In this document: positions 15,988 through 23,766 of the stretch, piece by piece
Numbering within the stretch: position 1 is the stretch's first letter
How the letters are laid out: each line of letters begins with the position of its first letter
Assembly: GCA_020025675.1 (NCBI GenBank)
Contig: JAHHRS010000024.1
Location: forward strand, 1-28,795
Length of the DNA: 28,795 nt
Origin: Oscillospiraceae bacterium
Lineage (GTDB): Bacteria; Bacillota; Clostridia; Oscillospirales; Oscillospiraceae
Direction: 5' to 3'
Position numbers and translations under genes: made by a program
Notes under the pieces: generated by a model
The model's database searches: none
What the model saw: the letters and a program-made list of their open reading frames with translations, nothing else
Told to the model about the DNA's origin: nothing

Positions 15988-17043
15988 GTGGTGCTTATTA
16001 TTAAAAGGCTGTGTGCGTTTTTAGTTGCAATTGGTATTTTGTCTATGAATTGCGTCTCTGCTTTTGGAGATAATGTATTGGATATCAGCGCTAAAAAAGC
16101 TATATTAATACATGAAGACGGAGAAGTCCTTTTTGAAAAAAAGGCAGATAAGCGTGCTCTTATCGCAAGTACAACAAAAATTATGACCGCAATTATTGCT
16201 CTGGAAAACTGTGAGCTGTCGGAAACGGTAGAAATTAAACAGGAATACTGCGGCCTTGAAGGTTCTTCAATGTACCTCAAAGCAGGGGAAAAATACACGG
16301 TGGAAGAGCTGCTGAAAGGCCTTCTTCTGGTGTCAGGTAATGACGCCGCCATGGCTCTTGCCTGTCATACTGCAGGAACGGAGAAAGAGTTTGTGAAGCT
16401 GATGAATAAAAAGGCTTCCGAACTCCAGATGTCGGAAACTCACTTTGAAAATCCTCACGGGCTTGACGGTAAGCGGCATTATTCATGTCCTGCCGATCTT
16501 GCAAAGCTGATGGCGTATTGTATGAAGAATGAGAGCTTTGCTTCGCTTACTGCTATGAGAAGCACTCAGGTAGGTGAGCAGACTCTTATTAACCACAATA
16601 AACTATTGAAGCTTTGCAAGGGCTGTATAGGCGGCAAAACCGGTTTTACTGAGGCAGCGGGACGATGTCTTGTGAGTTGCTGCCAGCGGGACGGAACACG
16701 ACTTATATGCGTTACTCTTGACGATCCTGATGACTGGAACGACCATATTAAGCTTTATAACTGGGCTTTTGACCGGTATTCAAAGAGAAATATCTCCGAA
16801 AATATTTCTTTTTGCGTTCCTGTTGTATCCGGTGAGACTGAAAACGCCATTATACTTGCTGAAAAGCATATGGCGTTTCTGCCTCTGAACGCTAAAATCA
16901 GCTATAAGGCCGAATTACCTTTTTTCGTTTTTGCCCCCATTCAGGCAGGGGACAGAGCCGGTAAACTCAAACTTTACTGCGATGACCAACTCGTAGGAGA
17001 AACGGAACTTTATTACAGGGACAGCATTATGCCTGCCCTGTAA
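15988..17043 (+). CDS. D-alanyl-D-alanine carboxypeptidase, DacF/DacB-like (S11)
   Basis: Secreted penicillin-binding peptidase that trims the terminal D-alanine of peptidoglycan stem peptides. The 351-residue protein has an N-terminal signal peptide (hydrophobic 8-20, likely cut after C-V-S-A at 25) and the three active-site motifs S-T-T-K (61-64), S-G-N (116-118) and K-T-G (217-219). A C-terminal beta-rich domain follows. The start is probably the GTG at 15988 with AGGCGG 10 bases upstream; a GTG at 15991 is the alternative. It lies between gerW and rluB. In Bacillus the spore-cortex enzyme DacB also lies between scpB and rluB, so a sporulation role is likely but not proven. It has many cysteines for an exported enzyme. 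Confidence 0.93.
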   Translation: MVLIIKRLCAFLVAIGILSMNCVSAFGDNVLDISAKKAILIHEDGEVLFEKKADKRALIASTTKIMTAIIALENCELSETVEIKQEYCGLEGSSMYLKAGEKYTVEELLKGLLLVSGNDAAMALACHTAGTEKEFVKLMNKKASELQMSETHFENPHGLDGKRHYSCPADLAKLMAYCMKNESFASLTAMRSTQVGEQTLINHNKLLKLCKGCIGGKTGFTEAAGRCLVSCCQRDGTRLICVTLDDPDDWNDHIKLYNWAFDRYSKRNISENISFCVPVVSGETENAIILAEKHMAFLPLNAKISYKAELPFFVFAPIQAGDRAGKLKLYCDDQLVGETELYYRDSIMPAL

Positions 17044-17070
17044 GCATTCTTTAAAATCGGAGGCCAAATT

Positions 17071-17784
17071 ATGGCTGAAAGGCTTCAAAAAATAATCTCA
17101 TCCTCGGGCCTTATGTCAAGGCGTGGGGCCGAGGAGTGTATAGCCGCCGGAAGAGTCACCGTAAACGGTGAAACAGCCCAAATAGGGCAGAAGGCGGATC
17201 CTGAAAAAGACAGAATACTTGTTGACGGCAGGCCGCTGCCCGCCGTCAGCGGGAAGCTGTACATAATGCTGAATAAACCACGGGGATACGTAACTACTCT
17301 TAAAGATGAAAAGGGCAGAAAAAATGTTACTCAGCTTGTATCGGAGCTGGGGGAGCGGCTGTATCCGGTGGGAAGGCTGGACATGTATTCGGAAGGCCTT
17401 TTGATAATGACAAATGACGGAGACTTTGCAAATACCCTTATGCACCCGTCACACAACATGAAAAAAACCTATTATACATGGGTGACAGGGCAGGACATAG
17501 GCCCTAAAATCCAGTGTCTCCGTGAACCCATGATTATAGACGACTATATTATAAGGCCGGCGGAAGTAGATATACTTGACCTCTTTTCAGGCGGGGCTAT
17601 GCTTTCTATATCTATATTTGAGGGCAGAAACCGACAGGTAAGAAAGATGTGTGCTCAGGCCGGACTTAAAGTTACAAAGCTTTGCCGGGTGAGTGAGGGT
17701 CCTCTGGAGTTGGGAGAACTTAAATGCGGAAAGTGGCGTTACCTGACGAAGGAAGAAATAGAGCTGATAAAAAATGAACAGTGA
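17071..17784 (+). CDS. rluB: Ribosomal large subunit pseudouridine synthase B
   Basis: RsuA/RluB family enzyme that converts a uridine of 23S (or 16S) rRNA to pseudouridine. It has an N-terminal S4 RNA-binding domain (about 3-60, R-L-Q-K-I-I-S-S-S-G-L-M-S-R-R) and a catalytic domain with G-R-L-D at 101-104, where D104 is the catalytic aspartate. The following segment reads M-Y-S-E-G-L-L rather than the more usual T-E-G-L-L. F-E-G-R-N-R-Q-V-R-K-M lies near residue 184. At 237 residues the length is normal. RluB rather than RsuA is inferred from the scpAB/dac neighbourhood. CGGAGG precedes the ATG. The last 11 bases overlap the RpiR-type gene. Confidence 0.92.
   Translation: MAERLQKIISSSGLMSRRGAEECIAAGRVTVNGETAQIGQKADPEKDRILVDGRPLPAVSGKLYIMLNKPRGYVTTLKDEKGRKNVTQLVSELGERLYPVGRLDMYSEGLLIMTNDGDFANTLMHPSHNMKKTYYTWVTGQDIGPKIQCLREPMIIDDYIIRPAEVDILDLFSGGAMLSISIFEGRNRQVRKMCAQAGLKVTKLCRVSEGPLELGELKCGKWRYLTKEEIELIKNEQ
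17771..17782 (+). repeat. Left copy of the 12-base junction repeat
   Basis: AAAATGAACAGT at the rluB/regulator overlap. The identical 12 bases occur at 18579-18590 at the regulator/oxidoreductase overlap. In both copies the sequence encodes the last residues N-E-Q of the upstream protein in one frame and the first residues M-N-S of the downstream protein in another. Confidence 0.9.
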
Positions 17785-18592
17785 AAATGACGTTTTGTTA
17801 AAGCTGACTTCACAAATGCCGATGCTGTCCAAAAGGCAGAAAAATATCGCGGTTTATATATGCAAAAACTGCGATAGAGCTGCATTCATGACGGCCGCCA
17901 TGCTGGCAAAGGAAGTGGGCGTAAGCGAGTCTACTGTTGTCCGCTTTGCTGACGAGCTTGGTTATGATGGCTACACTGGGCTTAGGAAAGAATTACAGCT
18001 TGTGCTGAGGGATAGGCTTAATCGCGCAAAACGACCCTGCAGCTATGACAAACTGAGCAGGAGCGGGAAAAAATTTCTGAATTCTCTCAATTCTGACGCA
18101 CAGGACATAAAGCTTTGTGCAAACGAAAACAATATGAGAAATTTTGAATGCCTTGAAGAATTAATAGAAACCAGTTCTGAGGTCTATATTCTGGGGTATG
18201 ACGGTCTGTGGCCCTTGGCGGAGTTTCTTGAAAACGGGCTGAGACGTATAAAAAAATCTGTAAAAGCTATTCGTGAGGATGAACTGGACTTTTTAGCCGA
18301 TATGGAGGATGAGACTCTGGTTATTGTATTAAGCGGAGGCAAAAAAAGTCCATACAGAATTTCTATTAACCGATACATTAGGGAAAACGGGGGAAAAGTT
18401 GCACTTATTTCCAGTTCTGAGCCTGAATCTACCTTAAATTATGCTGATTTGGTTATATATACTGAAAACAGCGTTGGGGTTATGAGTATTATCAGTGCCC
18501 TTATTGCTCAGCCGGAGGGAGAAAAAATTAAAAATAAAAAAATAGCGGAGACTGAAAAGCTTCGTATGGAGTACAGAGAAAATGAACAGTAA
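17774..18592 (+). CDS. RpiR/MurR-type transcriptional regulator with divergent SIS domain
   Basis: A 272-residue regulator. The N-terminal helix-turn-helix (about 35-80) carries the family signature A-K-E-V-G-V-S-E-S-T-V-V-R-F-A-D-E-L-G-Y-D-G-Y. The C-terminal half has SIS-domain layout (about 125-240), the fold that binds sugar phosphates in this family. The first loop reads I-L-G-Y-D-G-L-W and lacks the usual G-x-S, and the later loop is V-L-S-G-G-K-K-S, so the ligand site may be altered or lost. It overlaps rluB by 11 bases and the FAD oxidoreductase by 11 bases, with an identical 12-base sequence at both borders. No sugar metabolism gene is adjacent, so targets and ligand are unknown. Confidence 0.85.
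   Translation: MNSENDVLLKLTSQMPMLSKRQKNIAVYICKNCDRAAFMTAAMLAKEVGVSESTVVRFADELGYDGYTGLRKELQLVLRDRLNRAKRPCSYDKLSRSGKKFLNSLNSDAQDIKLCANENNMRNFECLEELIETSSEVYILGYDGLWPLAEFLENGLRRIKKSVKAIREDELDFLADMEDETLVIVLSGGKKSPYRISINRYIRENGGKVALISSSEPESTLNYADLVIYTENSVGVMSIISALIAQPEGEKIKNKKIAETEKLRMEYRENEQ
18579..18590 (+). repeat. Right copy of the 12-base junction repeat
   Basis: AAAATGAACAGT, identical to 17771-17782. Joining the two copies would delete the regulator and leave rluB overlapping the FAD oxidoreductase gene with both reading frames intact. Confidence 0.9.
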
Positions 18593-19826
18593 TTCTGATC
18601 TTGTGGTTATAGGCGGCGGCGCAGCCGGACTGATGTGTGCGATTACAGCTGCTGACCGTGGGGTTCATGTGACCTTGCTTGATCCAAATAAAAAGTTGGG
18701 CAGAAAGGTAAGAATAACGGGCAAGGGCCGCTGCAATGTGACAAATAACTGCGATATAAAGGGTTTTATGGAAAACATACCTTCAGACGGACGCTTTTTG
18801 TACAGTGCATTAAACAGGCTAAGTCCCACGGATACAATAAGCTTTTTTGAAAGTCACGGAGTAAAGCTGAAAACAGAGCGGGGAAATCGTGTCTTTCCCG
18901 TATCAGACAATGCTAATGAAGTGGCTGATATGCTTGAGCGTCTGTGTATAGAGTCCGGAGTAAAAATATTACGCACCACAGCCAAACAAATTTTGACGGA
19001 AAACGGTGCTGTCTCGGCTGTAGAGACCCCGGATGGGATTATTAAATGCAGAGCCGCAGCTATATGTACAGGGGGCATGAGTTATCCTCTCACAGGCTCA
19101 AAGGGTGACGGTTATAAATTCGCAAAGGAATTCGGTCATAATATAATTCAGCCAAGAGCCTCTCTGGTGCCTCTTGAAAGCGATGACGATTACTGCGGTC
19201 AAATGCAGGGATTTTCACTTAGAAATGTTACACTGTCCCTGTATGAAAATGACAAACTGATATATAAGGAACTCGGAGAATTGCTCTTTACCCATTTCGG
19301 CCTCTCAGGGCCTCTGGTGCTTTCTGCAAGCTCCCATATGAGAAATAGGGATAAGGCCGTATACTCCGTTAGAATTGATTTGAAGCCTGCTCTGGACGAA
19401 AAAAAGCTGGATGCCCGCATACTGCGTGACTTTGAGCTTTTCTCAAACCGTGAGTTTAAAAATTCTCTGGAAAAACTTGCCGGAAAAACCATGATACCCG
19501 TACTTATAAAGCTATCCGGAATACCTCCTGAGAAGAAGGTAAATACCATAACTCATCAGCAGAGAATGGGGCTTGTTAAGCTGTTTAAGGAATTTCCGGT
19601 GTCTATCTCCGGCACACGTCCCATAGAGGAGGCTATTGTTACCTCCGGAGGAGTTGATACAAAGGAAGTTAATCCCAGAACCATGGAATCAAAGCTGGTG
19701 GAAGGATTGTTTTTTGCCGGTGAGGTTTTAAATCTTGACGGATATACAGGGGGATTTAACCTGCAAATCGCATGGTCCACAGGCTATGTAGCGGGTAAAT
19801 CTGTGTTAAAGGATGAAATACTATGA
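18582..19826 (+). CDS. NAD(P)/FAD-dependent oxidoreductase, HI0933/BaiN-like family
   Basis: A 414-residue flavoprotein of the HI0933 (YtfP/BaiN-like) family. The N-terminal Rossmann fold has V-V-I-G-G-G-A-A-G (8-16), then L-G-R-K-V-R-I-T-G-K-G-R-C-N-V-T-N near 43, the family hallmark. T-G-G-M-S-Y-P-L-T-G-S-K-G-D-G follows near 165. The C-terminal G-E-V-L-N-L-D-G-Y-T-G-G-F-N-L-Q closes the FAD site. Some members have been linked to bile-acid or disulfide chemistry, but the physiological substrate of most is unknown. In Clostridia this gene is often found just before cmk, as here (4-base overlap). Confidence 0.9.
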   Translation: MNSNSDLVVIGGGAAGLMCAITAADRGVHVTLLDPNKKLGRKVRITGKGRCNVTNNCDIKGFMENIPSDGRFLYSALNRLSPTDTISFFESHGVKLKTERGNRVFPVSDNANEVADMLERLCIESGVKILRTTAKQILTENGAVSAVETPDGIIKCRAAAICTGGMSYPLTGSKGDGYKFAKEFGHNIIQPRASLVPLESDDDYCGQMQGFSLRNVTLSLYENDKLIYKELGELLFTHFGLSGPLVLSASSHMRNRDKAVYSVRIDLKPALDEKKLDARILRDFELFSNREFKNSLEKLAGKTMIPVLIKLSGIPPEKKVNTITHQQRMGLVKLFKEFPVSISGTRPIEEAIVTSGGVDTKEVNPRTMESKLVEGLFFAGEVLNLDGYTGGFNLQIAWSTGYVAGKSVLKDEIL

Positions 19827-20524
19827 AAGAAATATATTCTATCGCTGTTGACGGACCTTCCGGCGCAGGTAAGAGCAGTTTAGCAAGACGCTGTGCTTCT
19901 GCTTTTGGATTTATCTATGTAGATACAGGCGCAATATACCGCTGCGTGGGACTTGCGGCATACAGAAAAGGTATAGACAGGAAAGATGCCGGTGCTGTTT
20001 CGGCAATGCTGCCGGAGCTTGAAATAAAAATTGCCTATGATGATAAGGGCGAACAGCGTATGTATTTAAACGGAGAAGATGTATCGAGAGAGATAAGGGA
20101 ACCCCATATATCTCTTTGTGCTTCCGATGTTTCCGCAATACCTCAGGTTCGAGCTTTTCTTCTGGAAATGCAGAGAAAGATGGCAGAAGAAAACAGCGTA
20201 ATAATGGACGGCCGTGATATAGGAACTGTTGTGCTGCCGAACGCTCAGCTGAAAATTTTCCTTACTGCCAGCCCTGAGGCCAGAGCAGAGAGAAGAATGC
20301 TGGAGCTTAAAGAAAAAGGCGTGGAGCAGAGTTTCGAGGAAGTCCTGGAAGAGATAAACCAGCGGGACAGAAAGGACTCCTGCAGAGAGACTGCCCCTTT
20401 AAGAGAGGCAGAGGATGCCATACATGTTGATACAAGCAAAATAAGCTTTGAAGAGAGTTTTGAGGTACTTTGCGGCATTATAGAGCAAAAACTCCATATT
20501 AAAAGATTGGAGAAAAGAAAATGA
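19823..20524 (+). CDS. cmk: Cytidylate kinase
   Basis: Phosphorylates CMP and dCMP to the diphosphates for nucleotide supply. The 233-residue protein has the P-loop G-P-S-G-A-G-K-S (11-18), a Y-V-D-T-G-A-I-Y-R segment near 32 for nucleoside binding, and M-D-G-R-D-I-G-T-V-V near 129. The lid region R-A-E-R-R follows near 152, then a conserved R-D-x-x-D/R-x-x-x-P-L pattern (Q-R-D-R-K-D-S-C-R-E-T-A-P-L). It overlaps the upstream oxidoreductase and downstream ispH-rpsA by 4 bases each (ATGA), so translation is probably coupled. The acyltransferase plsC that lies between cmk and ispH in some Clostridia is absent here. Confidence 0.96.
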   Translation: MKEIYSIAVDGPSGAGKSSLARRCASAFGFIYVDTGAIYRCVGLAAYRKGIDRKDAGAVSAMLPELEIKIAYDDKGEQRMYLNGEDVSREIREPHISLCASDVSAIPQVRAFLLEMQRKMAEENSVIMDGRDIGTVVLPNAQLKIFLTASPEARAERRMLELKEKGVEQSFEEVLEEINQRDRKDSCRETAPLREAEDAIHVDTSKISFEESFEVLCGIIEQKLHIKRLEKRK

Positions 20525-22581
20525 GAGAAATTAAAGAAGCCAAAAGCGCCGGGTTTTGCTTCGGAGTAAAACGCTCCGTGGATATGGCCGTAAAACTTCT
20601 GGAGGAGCAGGGACACTGTGCCTGCCTTGGGGAGCTGATACACAATGAGGACGTAGTTGCAGCGCTGGAAAAGAAGGGTCTTCGAGTTATTAATTCTCCC
20701 AAAGAAGCTGAAAATGGGGAGCATGTGTTATTAAGAGCTCACGGTATCTCAAGGATGGCCTGCCAAGAGTTAAAAGAAAAAGGCGCAGTAATAATCGATG
20801 CCACATGCCCGAAGGTTAAATTCATACATAAGATAGTGAGCAAAGCTCAGGCAGAAGGCCGCTTTGTTATAATTATAGGAATGAGAAATCACCCTGAGGT
20901 TGAGGCAATTTGCGGCTGGTGCGGAGACCACAAAGTTATTGAAAATCCTGAAGAAATGGAAGAATTTCTAAGCCAAAACCCTGAAATGGGGGAAAAAGCA
21001 ATAAGTGTTGTGGTTCAAACCACCCAAACTCATACTAAATTTACAGAATGTTGCAATATCATAAAAAAAAGATGTACAAATCCGGAAATATCTGATACAA
21101 TATGTCTTGCTACGTTCACGCGGCAGGCAGAGGCGGAAGCTTTGGCCAGAGAATGCGACGCTATGGTGGTTATAGGCGGTAAACACAGCGCCAACAGTCA
21201 GCATTTAGCGCAGATATGTATGGAGCATTGCGATAATGTCCAGTTTATAGAAAGAACTTCTGAATTGGATACGGACAGGCTTAAAACTGCACAATGCGTC
21301 GGATTGACTGCTGGAGCGTCAACTCCCGCGTGGATAATTAAGGAGGTAAGAAACAAAATGAGCGACGAAATCAAAGTTGAGGAATCCACAGTAGAGAAGG
21401 AAATGTCCTTCGACGAAATGCTGGAGGAGACTCTAAAGCCAATATATAACGGTGACAAGGTTACCGGTACCGTTGTGGCCATCACTGAAAAGGAAATCAG
21501 CGTAGATTTGGGCACTAAGTACTCCGGATTTATTCCTACTACCGAGTTTACCGATGAGGGAATAAAGGTTGAGGATGTCCTCAATGTTGGCGACAGCGTT
21601 GAGGCCGTTGTTGTCAGAGTAAGCGATGTTGATGGCACAGCTCAGCTTTCAAAGAAGCGTCTTGACGCTGCTAAGATTTGGGCAGATGTTGAGGTTGCTG
21701 TTGAGGACGGCAGAGTTATGGAAGGCATAGTCACAGAGGTCAACAAGGGCGGCGTTGTGGTTTCCGTCAAGGGCGTTCGCGTCTTTGTTCCCGCTTCTCA
21801 GACCGATCTCCCCCGTGATGCAGAGCTCTCTCAGCTGCTCAAGAAGACTGTACGTCTTAAGATTACCGAGGTTAATAAGGCTCGCAAACGCGTTGTAGGC
21901 TCTATCCGCCGTGTTGCACAGGCTGAGCGCCGCGCACGCATTGATGAGATCTGGAGCAGCATCGAGGTTGGCAAGCGTTACATGGGCACTGTCAAGTCCC
22001 TCACCAGCTACGGCGCATTCGTAGACATCGGCGGAATTGACGGTATGGTTCACGTGTCCGAGCTTAGCTGGGGCCGTATCCACAATCCTTCCGAGGTTGT
22101 TTCCGTAGGTGATGAGATAGAAGTTTATGTTATTAACTTTGATCGTGAGAAACGTAAAATCTCTCTTGGATACAAAGATCCCAATGCTAATCCTTGGGAA
22201 ATGTTCATGAGCAAGTTCTCCGTTGGTTCAGTTGCCAAGGTCACTGTTGTTAAGCTCATGCCTTTCGGCGCTTTTGCTGAGGTTCTTCCCGGTGTTGACG
22301 GTCTTATCCACATAAGCCAGATCGCAAATCGCCGTATCGGCAAGCCTGAGGACGTTCTCACCGTGGGTGATGTTGTTGATGCAAAGATTACTGCAATCGA
22401 CGAGGACAAGCACAAGATCTCTCTCTCTATACGTGCTCTTTCTGAGCCCGAACCCGCTCCCGTTAAGGAAGTTGAGGAAGAGGAGTATGAGGAGCCTGTC
22501 CGCAACGGCGGCGAAGATGCTCTCGTTTACGAGATTTCCGCAGACGGTACTGCTTCCGGCTTTGCCCCTGAGGAAGACTGA
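20521..22581 (+). CDS. ispH: Fused IspH (HMBPP reductase) and ribosomal protein S1
   Basis: A 686-residue two-part protein. Residues 1-275 are IspH, the iron-sulfur enzyme making IPP and DMAPP in the last step of the MEP pathway. The cluster cysteines are C13, C96 and C195, and L-R-A-H-G and N-H-P-E substrate-site motifs are present. Residues 280-686 are S1-like, with four S1 RNA-binding domains starting near 310, 397, 483 and 568 and an acidic tail. This fusion is known in Clostridia. At the boundary AGGAGG (21341-21346) lies 11 bases before an in-frame ATG (M280), so free S1 could also be made. Arginine codons switch from mixed AGA/AGG/CGN in the IspH part to mostly CGT/CGC in the S1 part. 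Confidence 0.95.
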   Translation: MREIKEAKSAGFCFGVKRSVDMAVKLLEEQGHCACLGELIHNEDVVAALEKKGLRVINSPKEAENGEHVLLRAHGISRMACQELKEKGAVIIDATCPKVKFIHKIVSKAQAEGRFVIIIGMRNHPEVEAICGWCGDHKVIENPEEMEEFLSQNPEMGEKAISVVVQTTQTHTKFTECCNIIKKRCTNPEISDTICLATFTRQAEAEALARECDAMVVIGGKHSANSQHLAQICMEHCDNVQFIERTSELDTDRLKTAQCVGLTAGASTPAWIIKEVRNKMSDEIKVEESTVEKEMSFDEMLEETLKPIYNGDKVTGTVVAITEKEISVDLGTKYSGFIPTTEFTDEGIKVEDVLNVGDSVEAVVVRVSDVDGTAQLSKKRLDAAKIWADVEVAVEDGRVMEGIVTEVNKGGVVVSVKGVRVFVPASQTDLPRDAELSQLLKKTVRLKITEVNKARKRVVGSIRRVAQAERRARIDEIWSSIEVGKRYMGTVKSLTSYGAFVDIGGIDGMVHVSELSWGRIHNPSEVVSVGDEIEVYVINFDREKRKISLGYKDPNANPWEMFMSKFSVGSVAKVTVVKLMPFGAFAEVLPGVDGLIHISQIANRRIGKPEDVLTVGDVVDAKITAIDEDKHKISLSIRALSEPEPAPVKEVEEEEYEEPVRNGGEDALVYEISADGTASGFAPEED
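21341..21360 (+). promoter_or_regulatory. rpsA: Internal ribosome binding site and ATG at the IspH/S1 boundary
   Basis: A perfect AGGAGG (21341-21346), 11 bases before the ATG at 21358 in the fusion frame. Starting there would give a 407-residue S1 protein beginning M-S-D-E-I-K-V-E-E. Confidence 0.55.
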
Positions 22582-22593
22582 TTTTAAATTGTC

Positions 22594-22613
22594 CCAATCC
22601 GAAACGGTATTGG
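22594..22613 (+). other. Small hairpin before the ispH-rpsA terminator
   Basis: CCAATCCG pairs with CGGTATTGG (one-base bulge) around a GAAAC-type loop. Its loop sequence resembles that of the strong terminator immediately downstream, giving tandem hairpins. Confidence 0.45.
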
Positions 22614-22614
22614 T

Positions 22615-22653
22615 AAAACAGCTCCGACCTGAAACGGTCGGAGCTGTTTTTAT
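22615..22653 (+). terminator. Strong terminator after ispH-rpsA
   Basis: AAAACAGCTCCGACC (22615-22629) pairs perfectly with GGTCGGAGCTGTTTT (22636-22650). The loop is 6 bases and the stem continues into a T-run. This is a textbook intrinsic terminator and marks the end of the long forward gene group. Confidence 0.92.
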
Positions 22654-22670
22654 AATTATTGCAATGATAT

Positions 22671-22706
22671 AAATAAAAAGAAGGACGTTTTATACAGCGT
22701 CCTTCT
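22671..22706 (-). terminator. Terminator of the reverse alpha/beta hydrolase gene
   Basis: On the reverse strand AGAAGGACG (complement of 22698-22706) pairs with CGTCCTTCT (complement of 22679-22687), followed by TTTTATTT. It starts 5 bases after the hydrolase stop codon. Confidence 0.85.
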
Positions 22707-22711
22707 AAATT

Positions 22712-23656
22712 TTATTTTGACATACTATCAAGTTTGGCGTTAAGCCAGGTCAATATATCCTTATAAACTATTTCGTGGTCATCCTCGTTTAAAATCTCGT
22801 GCCTCATTCCGGGATAGATTTTAATGCTTACGTCATGCAAACCGGCCTTGCAGAAAGAATTGTATGCTCTCTCTACACCTTTGCCGTATTCACCCACCGG
22901 ATCATCGCCGCCGGAAATAAAGAAAATGGGCTGGGTTTTGCTCATGGAATCAATGTTTTTCTGGTCAATTATGCAGAGAACGCCGCCCATCATGTCTCTG
23001 AAAACACTTGCCTTTGGTACAAACCCGCAGAGAGGGTCTGCGACATATTTTTTCACCGTTTCATAACTGGAGCACACCCAGTCAAACTCAGTCATGTGGA
23101 AGGGGAAACGCTTGTTAAATCCGGCAAATCCAACATCATTTATAAATTTTCCGTCTGCTCTTGGCCCTTTAAGCTTGCACACAGCCTGGGCCAGACTGTA
23201 ACCGGAAAGGGCTTTAAGCTTTGGCATGTGACCTGTTCCGCAGATAATGGCTCCGTCATATTTATGGGGGTTATTTATGAGATAGTTGCGAGTGAGAAAG
23301 CTGCCCATGCTGTGACCGAAGAATATGTACGGCAAATCAGGGTACTCTTCCCGTATAATATTTCTCAAACGGTCAATATCTTTTAAAACATAGTTCCAGC
23401 CGTCTTTTTCAGCAAAAAAGCCTTGGTCTTCAGGCCGCTCAATAGATTTTCCGTGTCCTAAATGATCTTCACCCAATACTACAAAACCGTTGTCGGCAAG
23501 AAAATACATAAAATCGTCATAACGGTCAATGTATTCGGCAATACCGTGGTTTATCTGAACAATTGCAATTGGCTTTCCGTCAGGAGTACACTTTCTGGCG
23601 TGTATACGGTTTACACCGGTAGAAGACTCAAAATAAATATCTTGAAAGCTTGGCAT
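22712..23656 (-). CDS. Alpha/beta hydrolase, monoacylglycerol lipase/S33-like
   Basis: A 314-residue soluble serine hydrolase. The nucleophile elbow is G-H-S-M-G (S116). The acid is probably in S-G-G-D-D-P-V-G near residue 255, and the histidine in G-M-R-H-E-I-L near 287. The oxyanion strand N-H-G-I-A-E lies near 36, and a G-E-D-H-L-G-H-G-K-S motif near 62 is shared with lysophospholipases and monoacylglycerol lipases of the S33-like group. No signal peptide is seen, so it should be cytoplasmic; the natural ester is unknown. It is single, with its own promoter (23700-23728), a GGGAGG ribosome site and a terminator. The forward frame across it is a shadow. Confidence 0.9.
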   Translation of the reverse strand: MPSFQDIYFESSTGVNRIHARKCTPDGKPIAIVQINHGIAEYIDRYDDFMYFLADNGFVVLGEDHLGHGKSIERPEDQGFFAEKDGWNYVLKDIDRLRNIIREEYPDLPYIFFGHSMGSFLTRNYLINNPHKYDGAIICGTGHMPKLKALSGYSLAQAVCKLKGPRADGKFINDVGFAGFNKRFPFHMTEFDWVCSSYETVKKYVADPLCGFVPKASVFRDMMGGVLCIIDQKNIDSMSKTQPIFFISGGDDPVGEYGKGVERAYNSFCKAGLHDVSIKIYPGMRHEILNEDDHEIVYKDILTWLNAKLDSMSK

Positions 23657-23699
23657 GGAAATATCCTCCCTTATATGTTATAATATATTTATGAATAGA

Positions 23700-23728
23700 A
23701 TTTTAACCTTAAAATTATGTTTAGTCAA
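23700..23728 (-). promoter_or_regulatory. Sigma-A-type promoter for the alpha/beta hydrolase gene
   Basis: On the reverse strand: TTGACT (23723-23728), a 17-base spacer and TAAAAT (23700-23705), about 45 bases upstream of the ATG. Confidence 0.75.
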
Positions 23729-23733
23729 TGACA

Positions 23734-23750
23734 GCATAAAGAATTTATGC
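23734..23750. repeat. Perfect 7-base inverted repeat before the NUDIX gene
   Basis: GCATAAA (23734-23740) and TTTATGC (23744-23750) around GAA, directly before the AAAGGGG ribosome site of the NUDIX gene and just upstream of the divergent hydrolase promoter. It could be a small operator or an mRNA hairpin. Confidence 0.5.
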
Positions 23751-23766
23751 ATAAAGGGGTAATTGT

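Noticed and set aside
21649..22083. Reverse 144-codon frame inside the S1 domains
   Set aside because: A shadow of a highly biased coding region; the repetitive look comes from the S1 repeats on the other strand.
22799..23386. Forward 195-codon frame opposite the alpha/beta hydrolase
   Set aside because: It is antisense to an intact hydrolase with a catalytic triad, promoter and terminator, and has no ribosome site.
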